From: Xylophilus sp.
GTDB taxonomy: Bacteria; Pseudomonadota; Gammaproteobacteria; Burkholderiales; Burkholderiaceae_C
Length of the DNA stretch: 64,000 nt
Assembly (NCBI GenBank): GCA_009914555.1
Contig: WNDY01000001.1
Span: forward strand, 1-64,000
Direction: 5' to 3'
Part shown: positions 58,043 to 64,000 of the stretch, one piece after another
Layout of the letters: every line of letters starts with the position of its first letter
How positions within the stretch are numbered: the stretch's first letter is position 1
Notes under the pieces: model-generated
What the model saw: only the letters and a program-made list of their open reading frames with translations
The model's database searches: none
What the model was told of the DNA's origin: nothing
Made by a program: the position numbers and the translations under genes

Positions 58043-58588
58043 ATGGCATCCGTCAACAAAGTCATCATCGTCGGCAATCTCGGCCGCGATCCCGAGATGC
58101 GCACCTTCCCGAGCGGGGACCAGGTCGCCAACGTCACCATCGCCACCACCGACCGCTGGCGCGACAAGCAGAGCGGTGAGAACAAGGAAGCCACCGAGTG
58201 GCACCGCGTGGTGTTCAACGGCCGGCTGGCCGAGATCGTCGGCCAGTACCTGCGCAAGGGCTCGCAGGTCTACGTGGAAGGCAGCCTGCGCACCCGCAAG
58301 TGGACCGACCAGTCGGGCCAGGAGAAATTCACGACCGAGATCCGCGCCGACACCATGCAGATGCTCGGCAGCCGCCAGGGTGCCGGCGGCCCGCAGGGCG
58401 GCGACGGCGGCTACGACGGCGGCTATGGCAATGGCGGGGGCGGCTACGACAGCGCGCCGCAGCGCCGCGCCCCGGCACCGGCCGCAGCCCGTCCCGCAGC
58501 CCCGGCGGCCCGCCCGGCGGCCCCGGCGCCGGCCCAGAACCGCGCGGCTTCGGGCTTCGACGATCTGGACGACGACATTCCGTTCTGA
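58043..58588 (+). CDS. ssb: Single-stranded DNA-binding protein
   Basis: This 181-residue protein binds single-stranded DNA during replication and repair. The N-terminal 110 residues form the OB fold ([60 protein letters not shown]). The middle is a glycine-rich stretch and an alanine/proline repeat ([13 protein letters not shown], residues about 145-165). The last six residues, DDDIPF, form the conserved partner-binding tip. Length is normal. It follows the MFS gene by 182 bp. Confidence 0.97.
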   Translation: MASVNKVIIVGNLGRDPEMRTFPSGDQVANVTIATTDRWRDKQSGENKEATEWHRVVFNGRLAEIVGQYLRKGSQVYVEGSLRTRKWTDQSGQEKFTTEIRADTMQMLGSRQGAGGPQGGDGGYDGGYGNGGGGYDSAPQRRAPAPAAARPAAPAARPAAPAPAQNRAASGFDDLDDDIPF

Positions 58589-58611
58589 GCGCCGGGCGCC
58601 GCCGCCCATCC

Positions 58612-59514
58612 TCAGCCGCCGGCCGGCGGCGCGAGCGCCTGCAGCAGCACGTCGCGCAGCGTGTCGGACACTTCGCGGCGGTCGTGCGGGCGCCATGCCA
58701 GGTGCAGTTCCACCTCCAGGGCCGGCTCGCAGTCCAGCGGCCGGTAGGCCACGCCGCGGTAGCGCAGACCCATGGCCGAGCGCGGCACCAGCGCGATGCC
58801 CATGCCGGCGGAGACCAGCGCCAGGATCGAATGGGTGTGGCTCAGCGTGTGCACCGTGTTCGGCCGCACGCCTTCGGCCCGCAGCCGCCCGGCGACCACC
58901 TCGTAGAGGTAGCGCGACTCCGAAGGGCAGTACTCGACGAACGGCTCGTTCTCCAGCGCGGCCGGCGGCAGCGTGCGCCGACGCGCCAGCGCATGGCCGG
59001 CCGGCAGGGCGACGACGAAGGGTTCACGCACCAGGCAGCGGGCGGCCGCGACGCCGCGCTGCGCGAACGGCCGCACGATGCCCAGCTCGACGGTGCCGGC
59101 GCCGATCGCCTCGATCTGGTCGGCCGTCTGCATTTCACGCAGCAGCAGGCGCACCTCGGGCAGCTGTCGGCGCGCCACGTCCATGAGCCGCGGCAGCAGC
59201 GCATAGCTGGTGGCCGGGATGAAGCCGACCGTGACGGTGCCCGCATCGGCCCGCAGGGCGCGGCGCGCGGCCAGCACGGCCGCCTCGCTGCGGCGCAGGA
59301 TGTCTTCGGCCTCGCGCAGAAAGGTGCGCCCGGCCAGCGTCAGCCGCACGCTGCCGCCCGCGCGGTCGAGCAGGCGCACGCCGAGTTCGTGCTCCAGCAG
59401 CTGGATCTGGCGCGTGAGCGGCGGCTGCGTCATGTGCAGCAGCGCGGCCGCGCGGCCGAAGTGGAGTTCCGTGGTCACGGCGACGAAGCAGCGGAGTTGG
59501 GACAGCTGGAACAC
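58612..59514 (-). CDS. LysR-family regulator (aromatic/BenM-like branch)
   Basis: This 300-residue LysR regulator begins with a GTG start (59514) and reads FQLSQLRCFVAVTTELHFGR, then TQPPLTRQIQLLEHELGVRL and FLREAEDILRRSEAAVLAAR. The HFGRAA-QPPLTRQI pattern is that of the BenM/CatM/TfdR branch. It is divergent from the dihydrodipicolinate-synthase-family gene with a 102-bp gap, so it probably regulates that operon with the Bug receptor. The gap contains two TTGGAT-type stretches (near 59526 and 59549), possible LysR contacts. It ends 23 bp from the convergent ssb stop. Confidence 0.9.
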   Translation of the reverse strand: MFQLSQLRCFVAVTTELHFGRAAALLHMTQPPLTRQIQLLEHELGVRLLDRAGGSVRLTLAGRTFLREAEDILRRSEAAVLAARRALRADAGTVTVGFIPATSYALLPRLMDVARRQLPEVRLLLREMQTADQIEAIGAGTVELGIVRPFAQRGVAAARCLVREPFVVALPAGHALARRRTLPPAALENEPFVEYCPSESRYLYEVVAGRLRAEGVRPNTVHTLSHTHSILALVSAGMGIALVPRSAMGLRYRGVAYRPLDCEPALEVELHLAWRPHDRREVSDTLRDVLLQALAPPAGG

Positions 59515-59616
59515 GATTCAGAAATTGGATGGCGGCATCGCCTGTTTGGATTGGACGCAGCTGGCGGGCCTGCCTAGAGTTTCCATCCTTCTGCATCCTC
59601 CTGCGACGGAGACTTC

Positions 59617-60531
59617 GTGAGCATTTTCAAAGACGCGGCGCTGCGGCAGGCGCTCGATGGTATTTTCGGCATCCTGGTCACCCCGTTCGACCGGAACGGC
59701 GCGTTCGACGCCGGACCGCTCAAGCCGGTGGTGGACGAGGCCATCGCGGCCGGCGTGCATGTGCTGGTGAGCAACGGCAACACCGGCGAGTTCTACGGCC
59801 TGGAGGCGCACGAGGCCGAGGCCGCCGTGCATGCGGCGGCCGAGCAGATCGCCGGGCGTGTGCCGCTGCTGGGCGGCGTGGGCCGCAGCGTGCAGGAGGC
59901 CCGGGCCCTGGCCCGGGCGTCGCGCCGGGCCGGCGCGTCGGCGCTGATGGTGCACCAGCCGCCGGACCCGTTCGTCGCGCCGCGCGGCGTGGTGCGTTAC
60001 GTGCGCGAGGTGGCCGAGGCCGGCGGCAGCCTGCCGCTGGTGCTGTACCTGCGCAACGACAACATCGGCCTGGCCGCCGTCGAGGAGCTCTGCCGCATCC
60101 CCGAGGTGGTCGGCGTGAAATGGGCATCGCCCACGCCGCTGGTGCTGGCCGAGGCGATCCGCCGCACGGCCGACCGCAACCTCGCCTGGGTCGGCGGGCT
60201 GGCCGAGGTCTGGGCGCCGCCGTTCTACGCGGTCGGCGCGCGGGGTTTCACCTCGGGGCTGATCAACGTGCTGCCCGGGCGCTCGGTGGCGATCCACGCG
60301 GCGCTGAAGGCGGCGGACTATCCGCTGGCCATGCGGCTGATCGGCGAGATGCTGCCGTTCGAGAAGCTGCGCGCGCAGGAGAACAACGGCGCCAACGTCA
60401 CCGTGGTCAAGGCCGCGCTGCAGCTGCTGGGCCGCGACTGCGGCGCCACGCGTGCGCCGTCGGCCTGGCCGCTCGGCGACGCGGCCTACCAGCGGCTGCG
60501 CAGCCTGCTCGCCGGCTGGGGCCTGCTCTGA
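59617..60531 (+). CDS. Dihydrodipicolinate-synthase-family aldolase/dehydratase
   Basis: This 304-residue class-I aldolase fold has the Schiff-base lysine at residue 168 (VVGVKWAS), the tyrosine of the active site near residue 144 (LVLYLRND) and GNTGEFYGLEAHEAEAAVHA near the N-terminus. The family acts on 2-keto acids: dihydrodipicolinate, 4-hydroxy-2-oxoglutarate, 5-keto-4-deoxyglucarate and others. The GTG start at 59617 is preceded by a CGACGGAG ribosome-like site. The Bug receptor follows after 110 bp, so the pair probably imports and splits a sugar or keto acid. Exact substrate unknown. Confidence 0.88.
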   Translation: MSIFKDAALRQALDGIFGILVTPFDRNGAFDAGPLKPVVDEAIAAGVHVLVSNGNTGEFYGLEAHEAEAAVHAAAEQIAGRVPLLGGVGRSVQEARALARASRRAGASALMVHQPPDPFVAPRGVVRYVREVAEAGGSLPLVLYLRNDNIGLAAVEELCRIPEVVGVKWASPTPLVLAEAIRRTADRNLAWVGGLAEVWAPPFYAVGARGFTSGLINVLPGRSVAIHAALKAADYPLAMRLIGEMLPFEKLRAQENNGANVTVVKAALQLLGRDCGATRAPSAWPLGDAAYQRLRSLLAGWGLL

Positions 60532-60641
60532 CGGCGGCGCGCGTCCGTCGCCGCCCCGTTGCCCCCTGATTCCTCCTCCTGCCGCCGCGCCCAGCGCGCG
60601 CCGGCCGGCATCGCCACGCCACGACACATTGGAGATAACGC

Positions 60642-61607
60642 ATGATCGTCCGCCGCCGCCTGATCGCCCTCGCCGCTCTGGCACCCTTCGCCGCCCCGGC
60701 AGGGGCGCAACCGCCGGCCTTTCCCGCCAGGCCCGTCACCATCATCATCGGCTCCAGCCCCGGCAGCGCCACCGACGGGCTGGCCCGCGCGATCGGGCTG
60801 GAGGTGACGAAGGAAACGGGCCAGTCCGTGATCGTGGACAACCGCCCCGGCGCGTTCGGCGGCATCGCCGCGCAGGCCGTGGCCCGCGCGCAGCCCGACG
60901 GCTACACGCTGTTTATGACCACCAACACCACGCAGGCCGCCAACCCGCATCTCTACCGCAGGCTGGCCTACGACCCGGTGAAGGACTTCGCGCCCGTGGC
61001 GCTGCTGACCAAGGGCTGGCTGGTGCTCGTGACCCATCCGCAGGTCCAGGCCCGGAACGTGGCCGAGCTCGTCGCGCTGGCCAAGGAGAAGCCGGGCAAG
61101 CTCAACTACGGCTCGGGCAGCTCGTCGGCCCAGGTGGCCACCGAACTGTTCCAGCAGCTCACGCAGACCAGGCTGAACTACGTGCCCTACAAAGCCAACC
61201 CGCCGGCCGTCGTGGACCTGATGGCCGGCCAGACCGATCTGATGATCGTGGACTTCGCGGTCACGCTGCCGCAGATCAAGGCAGGCAAGCTGCGCGCGCT
61301 CGGCGTGAGCAGCCCGAAGCGCTCGCCGCTGCTGCCCGACGTGCCGGCGATCGCCGAGACGCTGCCGGGCTACGAGCTCGGCTACTGGAACGCGCTCTAT
61401 GCGCCTGCCGGCACGCCGGCGCCGGTGGTGCAGCGCCTCAACGACCTGATGCGCCGCGCCCTGGCCTCCGCGGGTGTGCGCCATTCGATCGAGCAGACGG
61501 GCATGGAGGTCACGCCCTCGTCGCCCGAGGAGCTGGGCCGCTTCCAGCGCGAGGAGTACGAACGCTGGGGCCGCATCATCCGCACGGCCGGCATCCAGCC
61601 GGAGTGA
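60642..61607 (+). CDS. Bug-family tripartite tricarboxylate receptor
   Basis: This 321-residue periplasmic receptor has a signal peptide (RRRLIALAALAPFAAPAGA, cleavage before QPP). Family blocks are VTIIIGSSPGSATDGLARAI, VIVDNRPGAFGGIAAQAVAR, LNYGSGSSSAQVATELFQQL and YVPYKANPPAVVDLMAGQ. The ATG is preceded by GGAGATAAC. It probably belongs to the transcript of the aldolase-family gene before it, 110 bp away. Ligand unknown; no TctA/TctB gene is nearby. Confidence 0.92.
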   Translation: MIVRRRLIALAALAPFAAPAGAQPPAFPARPVTIIIGSSPGSATDGLARAIGLEVTKETGQSVIVDNRPGAFGGIAAQAVARAQPDGYTLFMTTNTTQAANPHLYRRLAYDPVKDFAPVALLTKGWLVLVTHPQVQARNVAELVALAKEKPGKLNYGSGSSSAQVATELFQQLTQTRLNYVPYKANPPAVVDLMAGQTDLMIVDFAVTLPQIKAGKLRALGVSSPKRSPLLPDVPAIAETLPGYELGYWNALYAPAGTPAPVVQRLNDLMRRALASAGVRHSIEQTGMEVTPSSPEELGRFQREEYERWGRIIRTAGIQPE

Positions 61608-61729
61608 GGATCGCCGCCGCGGCGCAGGGGCGGGGCGGGCGCCGAGGCATCCGGATGGCACGAACGGTCGCGTTCGCCGCGGCACGGGCTAGGATACGGC
61701 GCCGCGCCATCGGCGCCTCCTGTCCCTCC

Positions 61730-62536
61730 ATGCCCCTGCCTGCTCCTATGACATCGCTCGATCGCCGCCGCGCCATGGCTTTTCTGGCGGCGGCCGGCAG
61801 CTGCTGCCGGCCTTCTTCCGCCGCCGCTGCGGGACCTTCGCCCTCGGCGAACGGGATGTATGCCGTCGTGGTCGGCGATTCGATTGCGGAAGGGGAGCCC
61901 GCAGGGAAAGGGCGGCTGAACATGATGGGCCGCTTCGTTCCCGACCTCCTCTCCCGTCCGGGCCAGCTGTCCTACGAATTGGCGCAGCGTTCCGGCGTGT
62001 TCCACTACAACCACGGCATGGGCGGCCAGGGCTGCGCCCTCGTGCGCGCACGATGGCGCCGCGATGTGCTGGCGGAGGAATCCGATCCGCTCGACGGCCG
62101 CGGCCCGCGCACGCTGCCGGCCGGCACCCGGCCGGTGCTGGCCTATCTGCATGTGGGCATCAACGACGTGGCCTACAGCGTGCCGCTCCAGCAGATGCAG
62201 GACGCCTTCCTGTATTTCGCGGCTTCCACCGCCCGGCACGGCATCACGCTGGTCGTCGACAACATCGGCGCCTTCCAGGGCATGCACGGCGCCATGCTGG
62301 AGCAGGCCCTGGCTTTCAACGCCTGGCTGCGCGACACCCTGGTGCCGCGGCATCCTCACATGGCCTGGGTCGATTACGCCGACTGGTCCACCGGCGGCTC
62401 GGGCGACCTGGGCCGGCCGGCCGAAGGCCGGCTGGTCGACGGACTGCATCCTTCGGCCCGCGGCTATGCCGATTTCGCGCGCTACGCGTGCCAGCGCCTG
62501 TCGCTGCCGGCAACCGCCGCGCTGCGCTATCGCTAG
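61730..62536 (+). CDS. SGNH/GDSL-family hydrolase, probably exported
   Basis: This 268-residue protein has a signal-like N-terminus (LDRRRAMAFLAAAGSCC then RPSSAAAAG). The SGNH blocks are the nucleophile motif VVVGDSIAEGE, the asparagine in GINDVAYS, a glycine GMGGQG, and the final DGLHPSARGYADF with Asp and His. Such enzymes deacylate sugars or lipids. Starts at 61730 and 61748 share the frame. It is convergent with the AlgJ-like O-acetyltransferase gene (stops four bases apart), so it may trim or reverse the same acetylation. Other SGNH functions are possible. Confidence 0.82.
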   Translation: MPLPAPMTSLDRRRAMAFLAAAGSCCRPSSAAAAGPSPSANGMYAVVVGDSIAEGEPAGKGRLNMMGRFVPDLLSRPGQLSYELAQRSGVFHYNHGMGGQGCALVRARWRRDVLAEESDPLDGRGPRTLPAGTRPVLAYLHVGINDVAYSVPLQQMQDAFLYFAASTARHGITLVVDNIGAFQGMHGAMLEQALAFNAWLRDTLVPRHPHMAWVDYADWSTGGSGDLGRPAEGRLVDGLHPSARGYADFARYACQRLSLPATAALRYR

Positions 62537-62540
62537 CGGG

Positions 62541-63707
62541 TCAGACCGTCGCCAGCGCCTCCCACTGCTGCGCCTCGTCCTGGACCGGCCGCTGGAGCGT
62601 TCGCTCGGGAATCTCCCAGATGATCAGGCGCGGCGGCGTCTGGCGCCACGCAGGCCCGGCGAAATAGGCGGCAGCGCCGCCGGAGAAGTTGCCGCCGTCA
62701 CGGCCGAAGTTCGCCACGGGCGTGCGCAGCGCATGGGCGAGAAAGCCGGCGAAGCCGGCATTGCGCGAAAACGAGGTGCCGAGCAGCGCCGTGCGCGGCA
62801 GGCCGGCGTCGCCGAACAGATCGTCCTCGGTCGCCGTGCCGCCGGTGCCGGCGCCGACAGCGTCGAAGCGCACGGCCCGCGCCGTTTCGGCCTGCGGCTG
62901 CCAGCGCAGCGGCAGCCTGTCGATGCCGGCCAGGCGCACCAGATCGCCGGGGCGCACGGCAGCCGGCTCGCGCACGATCTCGTACGACTGCGGCGGCGCG
63001 GGCTGCCAGCCCTGGGCGCGCACCGCCCGGGCGACGGCTTCGGCCGCGCGCTGGGCGCCGTCCTCGTTCCAGTGGGTGTCGGTGCGGAAGAAGGCGTCGG
63101 TGCCTTGCTGCTGCAATGCCGCGAGCGCGGGCGCGAGGTCGACCGCCGGCACGCCGGCGGCGCGCAACGTTTCCATCCAGCGCTGCACGCGGCCGTCGAA
63201 CGCTGCCGCACGCCGAAGGCCGCAGAGCCGGTCGTGCGCGATGCGGCTCTTGTCGGGAACCACCGCAACCAGGAGGTGGATGCCGCGGTGCTGCAGTGCC
63301 TGGTGCAGCCGGGCGACCACCTCGGCGCGCCGGCGTGCATGGGTTTCGCCGTCCGGATGCGGCATCAGCTCCTCGGCCAGGAACAGCCAGCCCGGGCAGC
63401 CCTGCCGCACCTGGGGCCCGAGGTCGCGCAGCAGCAGCCAGCCGGCCGCCCGTTCGGCGTCGGCCGCGATGCGCGCCGGCGGCGCCTGGCCCAGCGCATC
63501 GGCGACGCCGCGCGTGGTCCGGCCGTCGAGGAATGCTTCCCGCGTGACGGGCGCAGGCAACAGGTCGAGCTGCCCGGTCGCCACGGCCCAGGCGGTGCCG
63601 GCGAGCCCGGCGGCCAGCGTCAGCAGCAGCACGACGCCTGCCGCCGCCGTGGCGGCGCGCGGCGCCGCAGGCGGCGGCGGGGCAAACGCGTCGGAGGAAG
63701 AGGCCAT
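62541..63707 (-). CDS. AlgJ/AlgX-like O-acetyltransferase accessory protein
   Basis: This 388-residue protein has one N-terminal membrane anchor (residues about 20-45: AAGVVLLLTLAAGLAGTAWA) and an SGNH-like periplasmic domain. Catalytic motifs are the DTHWNEDGA aspartate-histidine pair at about residue 210 and the nucleophile serine in LLGTSFSRNAGF near residue 308. This is the pattern of AlgJ/AlgX/PatB-like proteins that attach acetyl groups to secreted polysaccharide. It starts 15 bp after the end of an MBOAT gene, the usual partner which brings acetyl groups across the membrane. Confidence 0.85.
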   Translation of the reverse strand: MASSSDAFAPPPPAAPRAATAAAGVVLLLTLAAGLAGTAWAVATGQLDLLPAPVTREAFLDGRTTRGVADALGQAPPARIAADAERAAGWLLLRDLGPQVRQGCPGWLFLAEELMPHPDGETHARRRAEVVARLHQALQHRGIHLLVAVVPDKSRIAHDRLCGLRRAAAFDGRVQRWMETLRAAGVPAVDLAPALAALQQQGTDAFFRTDTHWNEDGAQRAAEAVARAVRAQGWQPAPPQSYEIVREPAAVRPGDLVRLAGIDRLPLRWQPQAETARAVRFDAVGAGTGGTATEDDLFGDAGLPRTALLGTSFSRNAGFAGFLAHALRTPVANFGRDGGNFSGGAAAYFAGPAWRQTPPRLIIWEIPERTLQRPVQDEAQQWEALATV

Positions 63708-63722
63708 GGTCAGAACACGTTT

Positions 63723-64000
63723 TCAGAACTGGAAGTACAGGAACGGCACGGCGCCGCGGCTGGCGATCAGCGCGAAGGAGGCGAGGAAGGCCGGCAGCGG
63801 CCACAGCACCGCGACCGCGGCGAGCCGCCGGCCGGCACGGGCGGCCAGCCGTGCGCCCACGGTGGGCCAGAGCACGCAGAACACGCCGAGCGCCGCGGCC
63901 ACGCCGTGGGCCGGCCGCAGAGTGGCATGCAGCACGTCGCCGAGGGCCAGGCCCTGCAGCCCGAACTGGCCCGCGTACATGCGCAGCGCCACCTGCAGGT
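63723..64000 (-). CDS. MBOAT-family O-acyltransferase, C-terminal end (truncated by window edge)
   Basis: The last roughly 90 codons of a membrane protein are visible. They hold three hydrophobic segments (HGVAAALGVFCVLWPTVGA, LAAVAVLWPLPAFLASFALI) and end in SRGAVPFLYFQF. This ending is typical of AlgI/DltB-type membrane-bound O-acyltransferases, whose catalytic histidine lies further upstream outside the window. It is directly followed by the AlgJ-like gene, so the pair is an alginate- or cellulose-type O-acetylation unit. The upstream part is needed for confirmation. Confidence 0.7.
   Translation of the reverse strand, partial: LQVALRMYAGQFGLQGLALGDVLHATLRPAHGVAAALGVFCVLWPTVGARLAARAGRRLAAVAVLWPLPAFLASFALIASRGAVPFLYFQF

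Noticed and set aside
58480..58530. Alanine/proline repeats in ssb as a possible repeat-based feature
   Set aside because: This is the ordinary flexible linker of SSB proteins in GC-rich bacteria.

Overview
The window is about 70% GC, gene-dense DNA of a betaproteobacterium, most likely Burkholderiales and close to Comamonadaceae. The grounds are the uvrA - MFS - ssb gene order, several solitary Bug-type (tripartite tricarboxylate) receptors, many LysR regulators, and aromatic-acid genes of the kind common in that family. No tRNA, rRNA or CRISPR array was recognised. All family calls come from reading motifs and proteins, not from database searches.

Left part (1-24.6 kb): a damaged catabolic and accessory region. 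It opens with the 3' end of an IS256-family insertion sequence that has cut into a NIPSNAP-like gene. Next is a protocatechuate cluster with intact pcaB, pcaC, pcaQ, pcaH and pcaG, flanked by remnants of pobA and pcaD. Then come a metallo-beta-lactamase-fold hydrolase, a frameshifted secreted argininosuccinate-lyase-like gene, and a 4-oxalocrotonate set (transporter, tautomerase, hydratase, amber-interrupted decarboxylase) divergent from a cupin gene and an IclR regulator. An RND efflux operon follows, with an amber codon in the adaptor and two frameshifts in the pump. After it lie a gutted aldehyde dehydrogenase, an aldolase scrap and a shredded FAD oxidoreductase. An intact Bug receptor, an aminotransferase and a divergent LysR come next, and a broken nucleotidyltransferase-like gene closes the region.

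Middle part (24.6-38.4 kb): mostly intact metabolism and transport. It holds a D-cysteine desulfhydrase, a second Bug receptor, an alpha/beta hydrolase lacking its nucleophile serine, a flavin reductase, an internally deleted rimI, and a uracil-DNA-glycosylase-like protein without Fe-S cysteines. It also holds a secreted esterase, a FadD-type acyl-CoA ligase, the three-subunit proton-translocating transhydrogenase pntAA-pntAB-pntB, and an amino-acid ABC transporter (binding protein plus two permeases, no ATPase).

38.4-50.6 kb: one long leftward run. A peptide-type binding protein, TonB receptor, acyl-CoA-dehydrogenase-type oxidoreductase, four-domain rhodanese, LLM flavin monooxygenase, CysB-like LysR, OsmC protein and secreted hydrolase follow one another. 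This looks like an organosulfur uptake and desulfurisation system and is the best candidate here for an undescribed pathway.

Right part (50.6-64 kb): an erythromycin-esterase-type gene with a phosphoribosyltransferase, a NUDIX gene overlapping the 3' end of uvrA antisense, an MFS gene and ssb. A LysR divergent from a dihydrodipicolinate-synthase-family gene and a third Bug receptor follow, then an SGNH hydrolase and an AlgJ-like/MBOAT O-acetylation pair running off the right edge. A recurring intergenic pattern, paired GGRGTAT/ATACYCC half-sites 45-65 bp apart, sits next to gene ends at several junctions.
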